Origin: Tolypothrix brevis GSE-NOS-MK-07-07A | GTDB taxonomy: Bacteria > Cyanobacteriota > Cyanobacteriia > Cyanobacteriales > Nostocaceae | NCBI GenBank assembly: GCA_019358985.1 | Contig: JAHHIJ010000005.1 | Coordinates: 186,001-250,000, forward strand | Direction: 5' to 3' | Length of the DNA stretch: 64,000 nucleotides | Part shown: positions 26,590-35,577 of the stretch, one piece after another | How positions within the stretch are numbered: position 1 is the first letter of the stretch | Layout: the number at the start of each line of letters is the position of its first letter | The notes under the pieces: model-generated | Seen by the model: the letters and a program-made list of their open reading frames with translations, nothing else | Database searches by the model: none | What the model was told of the DNA's origin: nothing | Made by a program: the position numbers and the translations under genes

Positions 26590-27942
26590 ATGACCGTAAA
26601 TAGATTACAGAAAAGTCACCTAAATAGGCATTTTGTTAAGTCTAATTCTAGACAGATAAGTCTGGAAACTGAACAAGATAGGATTTATAAGTTTTTAGGA
26701 GAATTTGTGCAAAAATGGTCGCCAGAAGATGTTTTACAAGAGTTTAAAATTTTATTTATAGACTGCCTTGATTCAGTTGATTTAAATTCTGTACCAAGTA
26801 TATATGCAATATTTTCTGAGGATAACGAACAAGAGTTTCGCCATACACTTAAGCGATGTTGCTACATTATAATTAATAACTGGGATTCTCAGAGAAAATA
26901 CAAATACATCAAAGAGTTAGTGGAATTATTTCTTAATTACAAAATCAAGATATGGACTGCTGAATCTTGTTCAAATAAAATAAATATTTTCCAAAGATGG
27001 TTAATAAATTTTGTAAATAGTAACGATTATGAAGAATTAAATTTATTTGCTTTAAGACATAACGAACAAAACAAAACTCATTGGACTAATCGCTACACAA
27101 CATATTCATTAGTTGCTCAATCTTTTGATAGAAAAAACCCCAAAGAGCAACAAGAATCAGCTTTAAAGCTTTCCAAGCAGATGAAAGACAAATTTAAGTT
27201 TGAGCTAGCAATGTATATTGCTCGTTCTCAGTCTGCTAAATCAAGCGAAACACGCTACAGAAATCCCACTATTTTGGGAGATAATGTTTTGCATTTAATC
27301 AAGAAAATTGTTTTAAAAAAAGGCGCATTCAGTCACGAGAATATTGCGAATATATTTCTCAAACAGACTAAAAATCAAACTTTTAAAGACTTTAAAGACA
27401 GTTTACAAAAATATTTGATTTTTTCTGTAGAACGTCAATATTTTGTAGAAACCTTGAAACAGCAGTTGTCAGATAAACTATTGCCTTGGAAAAAAGAATA
27501 TGATGAAAAACCTATTAGCAAAGAATTGTTATTGAGAAGCTGTAATCGAGTAATTGATTGTTTAACAACAGAAAAGGGACGAGAACCTTCACAATTATTC
27601 GTTTTATTACTTTCTCAGGGTAATCCTTTAACATTGGTGGTTGTACTGCTAAAAATAATTTTGATATGTAAAAATGCTCGCAGTCATTTAGAAATTAGAA
27701 TGGCTGAATTGATCGGTTATTACAATAAATATCCAGAAGAGGAATGCCAATGGGTTATTAATTTTATAGAAATTTTTAATATCACTTTTGCAATTTATGC
27801 AGAAAATGTTGAATATAACTTGATTAACATGGAACAAGATGAGCAAACCTCTCAGCCAATGGTGAATTTAGATGATTATCGTGTGTTTTCTCAGTTAAAA
27901 GTAGATGGACTTCGGAAGGGAGATGGGTGGGACAAGGGGTGA
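26590..27942 (+). CDS. Conserved hypothetical protein, all-helical
   Basis: About 450 residues, strongly helical and rich in Lys, Asn and Ile, without signal peptide or membrane helices. There is a central stretch LAMYIARSQSAKSSETRYRNP and a hydrophobic helix SQLFVLLLSQGNPLTLVVVLLKIIL at about 340-365. I do not recognise a domain. The ATG at 26590 is preferred over a TTG six codons upstream. The low G+C compared with neighbours hints at horizontal acquisition, but the difference is modest. The last 12 residues are low in complexity and end 14 bp before a palindromic repeat, so the natural end may have been altered. Confidence 0.6.
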   Translation: MTVNRLQKSHLNRHFVKSNSRQISLETEQDRIYKFLGEFVQKWSPEDVLQEFKILFIDCLDSVDLNSVPSIYAIFSEDNEQEFRHTLKRCCYIIINNWDSQRKYKYIKELVELFLNYKIKIWTAESCSNKINIFQRWLINFVNSNDYEELNLFALRHNEQNKTHWTNRYTTYSLVAQSFDRKNPKEQQESALKLSKQMKDKFKFELAMYIARSQSAKSSETRYRNPTILGDNVLHLIKKIVLKKGAFSHENIANIFLKQTKNQTFKDFKDSLQKYLIFSVERQYFVETLKQQLSDKLLPWKKEYDEKPISKELLLRSCNRVIDCLTTEKGREPSQLFVLLLSQGNPLTLVVVLLKIILICKNARSHLEIRMAELIGYYNKYPEEECQWVINFIEIFNITFAIYAENVEYNLINMEQDEQTSQPMVNLDDYRVFSQLKVDGLRKGDGWDKG

Positions 27943-27955
27943 CTCCTAACTCTCC

Positions 27956-28095
27956 TAGAGACATTCGGTACCGAACGTCTCTACCGCATCTGGACACCTA
28001 ATAGACATAGGAGTGAAAATGAACTATGCGTTGTCCACAACCCTTGATTAGACGTAGCACTGCTACGTCTCTACATTGTTTTCTGTAGATGTCTA
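27956..28095. mobile_element. Palindrome plus MITE-like element with TAGACAT ends
   Basis: A degraded palindrome (27956-27984, core TTCGGTACCGAA) is followed by a 94-bp element from TAGACAT (28002) to ATGTCTA (28095). The element carries a palindrome with core TAGCACTGCTA at 28046-28074. The inner left part (GTGAAAATGAACTATGCG) is nearly identical to that of the element at 37121-37209. Confidence 0.7.
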
Positions 28096-28114
28096 ATGAC
28101 TCAGCACTCAGCAC

Positions 28115-29038
28115 TTATGATTTCGTTTGCTGTTCGTCGAGCCAAGCTAATGCTGCACCAGCGGTTTCAGCGACAATGCTAATCAGACGATAGAGAGCGA
28201 TCGCACTAATGACTATAGCAGGTGGAAAGCGATTTTGTAATAAGGCGATCGCTGTGGCTTCAAATACACCCAAACCCCCCGGAGCACCAGGAACCACAAA
28301 CCCCACCAACCAAGCGAAACTAAAAGCACCCATTAATAAAGGAATTTGACTGAAATTCAACGGACCTAAAGCGAACATAGTTAATATAAATCCAAGGCTT
28401 CGCAGTCCCAAAAAGCCGAGTTCTCCTAACAAAGGTGCCAGGGGATAGCGTCTAATGCTCACCCTCGGATTTGACTCCGTAGCAGTTTTAGACATTCTCG
28501 CCTTCAAGCGTTGCAAAAATCTAATAGTCGGGTTCAAAAATCGGGGATGAACCACACAAAGCACTCCCAGCAAAGCCAGCAGTTGTCCTATTTGTGCGAA
28601 CAAGTTGACATTACCTGCTGCAAATGTGCCGCCAAATGAGATAATGATAATTAAAGCTGCTGCTGCCATGAGTAACGGTTCTAGCAATACGCTCAAGGTG
28701 GCTGCGCTTGGTAAAACATTGGCATTTTTGGCGGCAACAATTCGCCCGTAGTGATGCCAAATATTACCTGGCAAATACTTGGCGATGTTTGTTTTGAGGT
28801 AAACTTGAATGAAATGGACAGATTCTACAGGTTGATTTAACTCTTGCAGAACCCAAGTCCATACCCAGCCTGCCCAAGTGTGTGCAAGCAAAGTTACGCC
28901 TGTAGCGATCGCTATAATTGCCCATCCAACTGCATCAATGCGGATGGCTGTCACCTCAAGCCAGTGATCCTTAAAAGCTCTGGCTAAAAAAAATAGCGTT
29001 CCCCCCAAAATTAGCCAGCGTAAAAATTGCTTCATCAT
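28115..29038 (-). CDS. Lysylphosphatidylglycerol synthase TM region / UPF0104 family membrane protein
   Basis: 307 residues with about eight membrane helices. The motif KYLPGNIWHHYGR and the glycine-rich GFVVPGAPGGLGVFEA are characteristic of the flippase-like LPG_synthase_TM family. Many stand-alone members are uncharacterised inner-membrane proteins thought to move lipids or lipid-linked compounds. The C-terminal catalytic domain of MprF is absent. It stands alone, downstream of a MITE-like element. The start used, MMKQF, has an equivalent second Met directly after it. Confidence 0.85.
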   Translation of the reverse strand: MMKQFLRWLILGGTLFFLARAFKDHWLEVTAIRIDAVGWAIIAIATGVTLLAHTWAGWVWTWVLQELNQPVESVHFIQVYLKTNIAKYLPGNIWHHYGRIVAAKNANVLPSAATLSVLLEPLLMAAAALIIIISFGGTFAAGNVNLFAQIGQLLALLGVLCVVHPRFLNPTIRFLQRLKARMSKTATESNPRVSIRRYPLAPLLGELGFLGLRSLGFILTMFALGPLNFSQIPLLMGAFSFAWLVGFVVPGAPGGLGVFEATAIALLQNRFPPAIVISAIALYRLISIVAETAGAALAWLDEQQTKS

Positions 29039-29612
29039 TTTGGTAATTTAACTGATAAAATTTCCTATGGCTGAACACCTAAAATATAATGGTAAATTAG
29101 CCATATTTACCCAGGTTTTATGGAAATGTGAAGCTCTCTTAACAAGTTTTCATATCTTTATCATCATTAAATTTTGTCCTAAATTAAAAATCAGTGTTGG
29201 CATTTGAGTTGTTCAAAACGGTTAACTACTACAAATTTTGTGTAATATAAATGTGAAGCCGCATCAAAAGTTTCCTATAAAATAATTAACTTCAATCTCA
29301 AGATTGACATAAGTCCGCATTAATTCATAACTAAATATTCATATAAGAGAAAACACAAGTAAATTGGCACAAGGGAATCCAAATGAATTTATAGTAGCTT
29401 ATATCTCTCTTAAGTTAGAGAACAATGAAGTGAACGGTTACGTGAAAATGTTACCTTCGCTAGAGACAAAAGTTGCCTTTTTTGCTCTAAACTTAACAAG
29501 CGTTGATTAAATATTCATCAACAAAAAGGTAAACAAATCTGTTGACTGGAAAAAATTGGTTTGTTTCAAGTTTAAAGTTTAACTTATTCACACAAACACA
29601 AGGAGTAACAAC
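29039..29612. other. Divergent intergenic region
   Basis: 574 bp, AT-rich, no gene or recognisable RNA. It separates the divergent membrane protein and lipoprotein genes and must hold both promoters. AAGGAG lies 8 bases before the lipoprotein ATG as its ribosome binding site. Confidence 0.5.
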
Positions 29613-30152
29613 ATGAGTAAAGTAATTGCTTGGGTAAAAAATATTCGCCCAATCAAAATATTGACGGTTTTGTGTATTGGGGTTTTACTGATTGTTACAC
29701 AAGCTTGTGGTTCAGTAACAGCAGAAGAACCAAAAGCAGGAGCTAATTCTGAGATAGCCGTTCCCAAAGGTGATAAAGTTCTTAATCCTTATGAAGGTGG
29801 AATGAATAACTTCAGTGATACAGATCCCAGATCAAATGAAGCGAAACCTAAAGCTGAAGCTCTCAAGCAAAATGCTGAACAAAACCTCATTGACAAAACA
29901 AGTTCTGTCGGTGAAGGCACTCTTGGCAAGAACCTTCAGCAAAGCGCTGAGGGTGCAAAAGATAAAATTGGCAATTCATCTGGGGATTTTGCGAAGGGAG
30001 TTGAGCGGGGAATTGAAAATATCAAAGACAACACTAAGAATGCTGTCGATGACTTGACAAAAGGTGCTCAACGTGCAGCTGATGATGCAAAAACAAATGT
30101 TCAGCGTACAGCTCAAGATGCAGGGGATGCTATTAACAGAACAGTTAATTAA
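29613..30152 (+). CDS. Lipoprotein with LEA/apolipoprotein-like helical repeats
   Basis: 179 residues. The N-terminus has a positive start, a hydrophobic helix (ILTVLCIGVLLIVTQ) and a lipobox-like LIVTQAC, so Cys32 is the probable lipid attachment point. From residue about 75 the protein is an amphipathic, Ala/Lys/Asp-rich helix of eleven-residue-like repeats (EGAKDKIGN, ENIKDNTKNAVDDLTKGAQ), like late-embryogenesis-abundant proteins. Such proteins often shield membranes in drying or cold. The role here is an inference. A strong terminator follows at 30198, so it is transcribed alone. Its long AT-rich upstream region suggests regulated expression. Confidence 0.75.
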   Translation: MSKVIAWVKNIRPIKILTVLCIGVLLIVTQACGSVTAEEPKAGANSEIAVPKGDKVLNPYEGGMNNFSDTDPRSNEAKPKAEALKQNAEQNLIDKTSSVGEGTLGKNLQQSAEGAKDKIGNSSGDFAKGVERGIENIKDNTKNAVDDLTKGAQRAADDAKTNVQRTAQDAGDAINRTVN

Positions 30153-30197
30153 AGAACCTGATTAAATAAAAGTCTGTTTCCGAACAGCTTTATAAAC

Positions 30198-30240
30198 GTT
30201 CGTAGGAGTAATTTATGAATTGCTACTACGAACATTTTTT
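30198..30240 (+). terminator. Rho-independent terminator of the lipoprotein gene
   Basis: A 16-bp stem with two mismatches (GTTCGTAGGAGTAATT/AATTGCTACTACGAAC), a TATG loop and then TTTTTT. Confidence 0.85.
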
Positions 30241-30251
30241 ATTCATAATTT

Positions 30252-30276
30252 GTAGAGACGTTCCAGGAACGTCTCT
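30252..30276. repeat. Short palindromic repeat, shortened core TTCCAGGAA
   Basis: Arms GTAGAGACG/CGTCTCT. It touches the stop codon of larC. The centre is three or four bases shorter than that of other copies. Confidence 0.75.
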
Positions 30277-31520
30277 CAATATTCAGTAACACCGTTTTTT
30301 GTATGCCAATTGTGTAATACCATCTGCTGAATTTCGCGCCAAGGAATATTATTTTTTCGCGCTAATTCTGCACAATCTTCATATTCTGGCTGCACGTTTG
30401 CAATAACTTCTTTCTCCATCCATGCAACTTTCACGCGCACAATACCATATTGAGTTTCCACTTGTTGAATTTCCCGTTGTAAAATGGCACGTTCTTGAGT
30501 AGAGTGACGAATTCCTAAAGTGGTGGTTTCACGAAATAAAATTTCTTCACACTTAAGTAAATTTTTTGGATGGCAAATTACAGTTAGTAGAATCCCAGGA
30601 CGGGATTTTTTCATGCCGATCGCACAAGTAAAGACATCCACAGCACCAGCGGCAAATAACGCTTCAAAAACATAACCGATCGCCTGGGGATTTAAGTCAT
30701 CAATTTGAGTTTCTAATATTGATATCGTTTCAATCAACGTAGAAATTGTACTTTCACCCAACCAAATTTGTAAAATATTCGGAATTGGTAAATTAATTGA
30801 ACCCGCTCCCAAACCGACTTGTTTGATTGTCATTGGTGGTGAAGCACCAAAATCAGCCGCTAAAGTAGTAGCGATGGCTGCTCCCGTCGGTGTCACCAAT
30901 TCCTTATCAATGCCGTTACTATAAACTGGACAACCCCGCATTTCCCATAATTTCAACACTGCCGGTACTGGTACAGCCATCAAACCGTGTGCAGCGCGAA
31001 CAGTTCCCCCACCAGTGGGTAACGCCGAGCAGTATAGTAAGGGCATTCCTTTTTCGTTGCTGTCAATGCCCAACCAATCCAACCCCAAACAAGTACCGAC
31101 AATATCAGCGATCGCATCCACCGCACCCACTTCATGAAAATGAACTTTTTCCGGTGCAATACCATGCACCGCTCCTTCTGCCACTGCTAGCTGCCGGAAT
31201 ACCGCCAAACTCCAAGCTTCTGCTCGTGATGGCAACTCTGCCTTGATAATCATCTGCTCAATTTCTGGCAGATGGCGTCCATGATGGTGATGGTGTTCAT
31301 CCTCATGATGATGATGGTGAGTTAAATCTACATGAACTTTTGTTGCCTGCTGACCGTTACGATGAACAAATTCTGCTCTTAACTTATACTCATGCTCAAT
31401 TCCCAACTGATTCAGTTTTTCAATTAAATATTCTTCCGGAACACCTAGACTTACCAATGCTCCCAGGCACATATCACCCGAAATACCCGTCGGACATTGA
31501 ATGTAAGCGAATTTACTCAT
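30276..31520 (-). CDS. larC: LarC-type nickel pincer cofactor biosynthesis protein
   Basis: 414 residues of the DUF111/LarC family. In lactobacilli, LarC inserts nickel into the pyridinium bis-thiocarboxylate pincer, the cofactor of lactate racemase. The start SKFAYIQCPTGISGDMCLGAL, the central VHFHEVGAVDAIADIVG and the C-terminal ferredoxin-like part (VETQYGIVRVKVAWMEKE) are family features. A His-rich nickel-binding stretch (HHHHHEDEHHHHH) lies at about residue 69-82. LarB, LarE and LarA are not visible next to it. It is divergent from the yciO-like gene over a 139-bp spacer of repeats. Confidence 0.92.
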   Translation of the reverse strand: MSKFAYIQCPTGISGDMCLGALVSLGVPEEYLIEKLNQLGIEHEYKLRAEFVHRNGQQATKVHVDLTHHHHHEDEHHHHHGRHLPEIEQMIIKAELPSRAEAWSLAVFRQLAVAEGAVHGIAPEKVHFHEVGAVDAIADIVGTCLGLDWLGIDSNEKGMPLLYCSALPTGGGTVRAAHGLMAVPVPAVLKLWEMRGCPVYSNGIDKELVTPTGAAIATTLAADFGASPPMTIKQVGLGAGSINLPIPNILQIWLGESTISTLIETISILETQIDDLNPQAIGYVFEALFAAGAVDVFTCAIGMKKSRPGILLTVICHPKNLLKCEEILFRETTTLGIRHSTQERAILQREIQQVETQYGIVRVKVAWMEKEVIANVQPEYEDCAELARKNNIPWREIQQMVLHNWHTKNGVTEY

Positions 31521-31547
31521 ATTTTTTCCCTGATAATTTAATTATTA

Positions 31548-31658
31548 GTAGAGACGCGATTAATCGCGTCTCTACAATAGTCATCCCCCTTGTCCTCCTT
31601 ATCCCCCTTATCCCCCTTATCCCCCTTATCCCCCTTATCCCCCTTATCTCCCCCCCCC
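31548..31658. repeat. Palindrome, 9-bp tandem repeats and a C9 run between larC and yciO
   Basis: A perfect palindrome (31548-31575, core CGATTAATCG) is followed by about six copies of the 9-bp unit TCCCCCTTA (31584-31648). Then nine Cs (31650-31658) end one base before the ATG of the yciO-like gene. This is the whole promoter and leader region for two divergent genes. Confidence 0.85.
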
Positions 31659-31659
31659 T

Positions 31660-32316
31660 ATGGCAACAATTTTCTCTGTCCATCCTGATAATCCCCAAAG
31701 CCGACGAATACAAGAAATAAAGGAGGCACTTGCTAGTGGAGCAGTAATGCTTTACCCTACCGATACAGTTTACGCGATCGGTTGTGACTTAAATGCTAAA
31801 TCGGCGGTAGAACGGGTGCGGCAAATTAAACAGCTAGCGAATGATAAACCACTGACGTTTTTGTGTCCTTCCCTTTCAAATGTGGCAACTTATGCTTCGG
31901 TGAGTGATACAGCTTATCGAATTATGAAGCGCTTAATTCCTGGACCTTACACATTTTTGTTGCCTGCCACCAAGTTAGTACCACGACTGGTGCAAAGTCC
32001 CAAGCGGAAAACTACGGGGATTCGCGTACCAAATCATCCAGTGTGTTTGGCTTTGTTAACGGCTTTAGAAAATCCAATTATTTCGACTTCGGCACATTTG
32101 CCGATAGATAAAGAAGATGAGGAAATTGAGGTAGACATAAAAGATATTCTTTCGCGAGTAGATTTATTTGACCGTTTGGACAATTTGGTAGATGTGATTG
32201 TGGATACTGGCGAGGAACCCACGTATGAAGTATCTACTATTTTGGATTTGACGGGAGAGGAACCAACGATTACTAGGCGGGGTTTAGGCTGGGAGGAAGC
32301 AGTCGTTTGGGTGTAA
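31660..32316 (+). CDS. YciO/Sua5/YrdC-family protein
   Basis: 218 residues, a single YrdC domain. The motifs are YPTDTVYAIGCDL, the KPLTFLCPS region and PGPYTFLLPAT, then STSAHLP. The family binds ATP and double-stranded RNA; Sua5/TsaC members make threonylcarbamoyl-AMP for the t6A base in tRNA. The protein resembles the shorter YciO branch, whose role is less clear, and it has no C-terminal Sua5 domain. The ATG follows a C9 run at one base, so no ribosome binding site is visible. It is divergent from larC. Confidence 0.85.
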   Translation: MATIFSVHPDNPQSRRIQEIKEALASGAVMLYPTDTVYAIGCDLNAKSAVERVRQIKQLANDKPLTFLCPSLSNVATYASVSDTAYRIMKRLIPGPYTFLLPATKLVPRLVQSPKRKTTGIRVPNHPVCLALLTALENPIISTSAHLPIDKEDEEIEVDIKDILSRVDLFDRLDNLVDVIVDTGEEPTYEVSTILDLTGEEPTITRRGLGWEEAVVWV

Positions 32317-32321
32317 TAAGT

Positions 32322-32567
32322 TTACTTCACATACTGCCCCGGTAATTTCGGAAAATGACAAAAAAGATGCTCCAGTTTGCAAATTGTCATACCGATAACG
32401 CTGAGAGCGGCTATGATTGGGATGATGGCAAAAGTCGTCACAGCAAGAGTTATAAGCGATTTTAAGCAATGGCACATAGCCTTGTGCCAGTCGCTGTGCG
32501 CTTGCTGATGAAAAAACCGACACACTGGCATCCCTGTAACTTTTGCATATTCTTTACAGTCATACAT
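32322..32567 (-). CDS. Possible small membrane protein (uncertain)
   Basis: 81 residues from the ATG at 32567. There is a Cys/His-rich N-terminal part (CRFFHQQAHSDWHKAMCHC), one membrane helix (SLITLAVTTFAIIPIIAALS) and a short tail. It fills the gap between the yciO-like gene (convergent) and the HetZ-like gene (divergent). The distribution of residues is more protein-like than chance frames nearby, but no family is recognised and it overlaps the likely HetZ-relative promoter region. Treat as tentative. Confidence 0.35.
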   Translation of the reverse strand: MYDCKEYAKVTGMPVCRFFHQQAHSDWHKAMCHCLKSLITLAVTTFAIIPIIAALSVIGMTICKLEHLFCHFPKLPGQYVK

Positions 32568-32661
32568 ATATGTGAGCAGCGCTTGCAATAAATATCTGAG
32601 GCTTGCTTTGGATGCTGTGTCTGCTTGAAGTTACGGTGCTATACCTCTCCTAGGAAAAGTC

Positions 32662-33882
32662 ATGAAAGTTAACCTCGCTAATCTACCCATCTCTGAGCCA
32701 TCTTTAGACAGCCACGTTACGAGCGAAGAATTGTCAGTAAGCAACGCCGATGCTTTGATAAAGCTGCTATGTAAAGAAATGCAAGCAGCTGTGAAAGCTA
32801 CACCTGCAAGCGTAGAATCTGTAGTCACACGCATCGCCAAAGAAGTAGAACGCATTTGCGATAAGAGCCATCGCATTCAAAATTCTGGAGAAATAAAGTC
32901 TTGGCAGCTAACATTAGCAAGGCATCGCCAGCAAAAATGCCTGCGTTACTATCAATTAGGTTCTAAACAAGGGCGCGTAGAATTACATAGCCATCTTGGT
33001 GCAATTGTTTACCGTCACATTGCGATCGCGAACGGCGAGTTAAAATTTGAAGCTCGTTACAATTTGATTGAAGATTTCTTACAAGCATTTTACATCGAAG
33101 CGATCAAAGCTTTTCGGCGGGAAAATGAACAACCAGAGAATTACACTCCCCGCACTCAGTTGGAATTAGCAGAATATATGGCGTTTACAGAGCAGTATGC
33201 CAAACGCCGGATTAATTTACCAGGTGGTGCTAATCAGCAATTGATTATACTACGCGCTCAAGGTTTTGCCCGTCGTCAGCCACAGGAAACTACGGTTGAT
33301 ATTGAAATGGCGGTGGAATCTGCTAAAGGTGAAGAAGGAGAATCTTATCAGCGTAACTCGGCAGTGCAACAAGTGCGATCGCAAATGCTTGCTCAAGCTA
33401 GTTTTGATCCAGCTGAAGAATCTGAGCGCGATCGCGTTATTGCTGAGTTGATGAAATATCTAGAATCTCAAGGTCAATCTGATTGTGTTGATTATCTTAC
33501 CTTGAAACTCCAAGACCTGTCAGCACCGGAGATTGACTCTATTCTCGGTTTAACTAGTCGTCAGCGCGACTATCTGCAACAGCGTTTTAAATATCATGTA
33601 GAAAAGTTTTCCAAGCAACACCATTGGCAATTAGTACATCAATGGTTGGGCGCCGGTTTGGATCACAGGCTGGGACTATCTTCTCAGCAGTGGGAAACCT
33701 TTGTCAACCAACTTTCACCACAGCAACAGGAAATCTTGCAGTTGAAAAGCGCAAAACATACCGATCAGGCGATCGCTAAAGCAATTAAATGCACTCCCAA
33801 ACAACTCCAAAAGCGCTGGACTCAACTTCTAGAACTTGCATGGGCTATTCGTAACAATAACTCCGAAGCCCAGGCTGGTTAA
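32662..33882 (+). CDS. HetZ-related protein (heterocyst differentiation family)
   Basis: 406 residues. The length and overall sequence type agree with the HetZ and HetZ-related proteins of filamentous cyanobacteria, which act early in heterocyst formation; the assignment rests on recall, not a search. Visible features: a central FEARYNLIEDFLQAFYIEAI region reminiscent of sigma-factor region 2. At the C-terminus, LSPQQQEILQLKSAKHTDQA and then ALKCTPKQL-like residues form a helix-turn-helix, suggesting DNA binding. The start MKVNLANL follows CCTAGGAAAAGTC, with AGGA near the start. PatU-type neighbours of the hetZ locus in Anabaena are absent, so this may be a HetZ paralogue. Confidence 0.65.
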   Translation: MKVNLANLPISEPSLDSHVTSEELSVSNADALIKLLCKEMQAAVKATPASVESVVTRIAKEVERICDKSHRIQNSGEIKSWQLTLARHRQQKCLRYYQLGSKQGRVELHSHLGAIVYRHIAIANGELKFEARYNLIEDFLQAFYIEAIKAFRRENEQPENYTPRTQLELAEYMAFTEQYAKRRINLPGGANQQLIILRAQGFARRQPQETTVDIEMAVESAKGEEGESYQRNSAVQQVRSQMLAQASFDPAEESERDRVIAELMKYLESQGQSDCVDYLTLKLQDLSAPEIDSILGLTSRQRDYLQQRFKYHVEKFSKQHHWQLVHQWLGAGLDHRLGLSSQQWETFVNQLSPQQQEILQLKSAKHTDQAIAKAIKCTPKQLQKRWTQLLELAWAIRNNNSEAQAG

Positions 33883-34267
33883 AGCTTTAGTATAGTAGGG
33901 TGATATTAAATAATATCAGCATTTTCTAAGCTTTATCCTAATCCTGTAAGCATTTATTCTAGATGTTTTATCTAACCTTCACTTCAATTAATCTTCCTTA
34001 TCTTCCCTCCCTACAAAGGGGGGGAATTTAAGCATTGGGGGATTTGTTAGATTTGTAAATTGTGAAATCATATTAAAGCTTAAAATACTTTTAAACCCAT
34101 AACCTCTGTATTTATTTAGTACAAATCTACTAATTTATTTTTACTTTCTATTTACAAAACTAGTCTTTCCCATCTACAATCAAAAATTCATATTAAGTAA
34201 CCGATAATTTTCTGCTACTTCCGTGGAATGCTAAAGTTATAAACTTTGAAAAATTATCAGGTTCAAG
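33883..34267. other. Intergenic region
   Basis: 385 bp, AT-rich, no gene. A weak hairpin TTCCCTCC...GGGGGGAA around 34003-34030 could end transcription from the HetZ-related gene. Confidence 0.45.
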
Positions 34268-34750
34268 ATGACTCAAGGGGGAAGAGCAGTTACTTCTGGC
34301 AATGTCTTGGAAAAAGCTGTAGAAGGTGCTTTACTGGGGCATAGATATATCGAAGTCGGTTATGAGTTACCAAAAAAACAACGTCTCGGATGTCTTTTAA
34401 GCTCAAGCAGCATACCAAAACGATATGCAAAGCAAGTTCACATTGGACCAGGAATTTATGGTAGTGAAATATATGTAGACTTTTTTATTATTGGTGCTGC
34501 CTCAATTTCTTCTGGCTTGATTATTGAGTGTAAATGGCAGCAAACTAGCGGTTCAGTTGATGAAAAACTGCCTTATCTCAACTTAAATATTCAAAAATGC
34601 TATCCTGCACAAGCAGTAGTATTAATTGATGGAGGAGGAATGAAACCACAAGCTATCTCTTGGTTAGTCAAACAAGTAGGTGACAATCCAAATTTGCTAG
34701 CAGTTCATAGCTTAAGTTCATTTATTGTCTGGTCTAATAATAACCTTTAA
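34268..34750 (+). CDS. PD-(D/E)XK restriction endonuclease (candidate type II)
   Basis: 160 residues. There is an early helix with Glu (LEKAVEGALL), then YVDFFIIGA and LIIECKWQQTSGSVDEKLPY. Asp in the first strand and ECK in the next are the metal-binding core of the PD-(D/E)XK nucleases; KWQ...GS...EK.P is typical of a family of small restriction enzymes. It is convergent with, and overlaps by four bases, the adenine methyltransferase gene at 34747-35577. This pairing makes a type II restriction-modification system likely. The cut site cannot be read from the sequence; if the methyltransferase is Dam-like it would be GATC or a related site. The start MTQGGRAVTSGNVLE fits. Confidence 0.72.
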   Translation: MTQGGRAVTSGNVLEKAVEGALLGHRYIEVGYELPKKQRLGCLLSSSSIPKRYAKQVHIGPGIYGSEIYVDFFIIGAASISSGLIIECKWQQTSGSVDEKLPYLNLNIQKCYPAQAVVLIDGGGMKPQAISWLVKQVGDNPNLLAVHSLSSFIVWSNNNL

Positions 34751-35577
34751 TATGAAGTTACTAAAATCTCGTTAATTTTCCCCCTTTTTTTAGCATTAGA
34801 ATTAATTGACCTTGCTGCTGATATAGTGTGGATATTAAAACCACTATAAAGGTTGCGAATAAACTCGCAATCTGAATTAGATAGCATAACCTTTACACCA
34901 CGTTCAGATAATGTCACAAATATATCTCTTAGTTGAATTTGCTGATTTTCTTGAAAATAATAATTAGTGTAAGATGTAAAATAGCTAGTTTCACTTATGG
35001 GATAATATGGTGGATCAAAATAAACAAAATCATCCTTCGTGGTTGCATGATTGAGTATTTCTGTAAAATTAGCCTGTTTAATTTCAGCTTGATAAAGTGC
35101 TTTGGAAGCGGCAATTAGTAAATCTTCTGGACAAATATTAGGATTTTTGTATTTGCCTAAAGGCACATTGAATTTACCTTGTGAGTTGACTCGATAAAGA
35201 CCGTTAAAACAGGTTTTATTAAGATAAATTAGACGAGCCGCTTTTTCTAAATCTGTTTTTACTAGATTAGCTCGTACACTATAATAATAATCTCTACTAT
35301 GTTTGCTTTCATGCTCTTTTAGCAAACAAATTAATTCTTGAATATTATCCCTAACACAGCGATAAGTAGTAACTAATTCTGCATTAATATCAGTCAAAAT
35401 AGCATTTGAAGGTCGAAGATGAAAAAAAACGGCACCACCACCTAAGAACGGCTCATAGTAATTATTATAAGTATTTTCGGATGGTAAATGAGTAAGATAT
35501 TGTTTAATCAACTTACTTTTGCCGCCAGCCCATTTCAAAAAGGGACGTGGTAAAGTTGATTTGGATTGACTTAACAT
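34747..35577 (-). CDS. D12-class N6-adenine DNA methyltransferase (Dam-like)
   Basis: 276 residues. It contains PFLKWAGGKSKLI, motif I of the Dam/DpnM group (S-adenosylmethionine binding), YYEPFLGGGAVFF, the catalytic DPPYYPIS and the closing NSNAKKRGKINEILVT. It methylates N6 of adenine; GATC is the usual target of the class, but the specificity is not proven here. Next to it is a convergent PD-(D/E)XK protein with a four-base overlap at the stop codons. GATC lies inside the HIP1 octamer that is frequent in this genome. G+C is low (about a third), pointing to acquisition. Confidence 0.9.
   Translation of the reverse strand: MLSQSKSTLPRPFLKWAGGKSKLIKQYLTHLPSENTYNNYYEPFLGGGAVFFHLRPSNAILTDINAELVTTYRCVRDNIQELICLLKEHESKHSRDYYYSVRANLVKTDLEKAARLIYLNKTCFNGLYRVNSQGKFNVPLGKYKNPNICPEDLLIAASKALYQAEIKQANFTEILNHATTKDDFVYFDPPYYPISETSYFTSYTNYYFQENQQIQLRDIFVTLSERGVKVMLSNSDCEFIRNLYSGFNIHTISAARSINSNAKKRGKINEILVTSY

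Noticed and set aside
31513-31713. Frame with repeated RGIRGI residues
   Set aside because: It is only the translation of the 9-bp tandem repeat.
32284-32523. Alternative minus-strand frame overlapping the yciO-like gene end
   Set aside because: It overlaps a clear gene and the more protein-like frame 32322-32567, and has no recognisable features.
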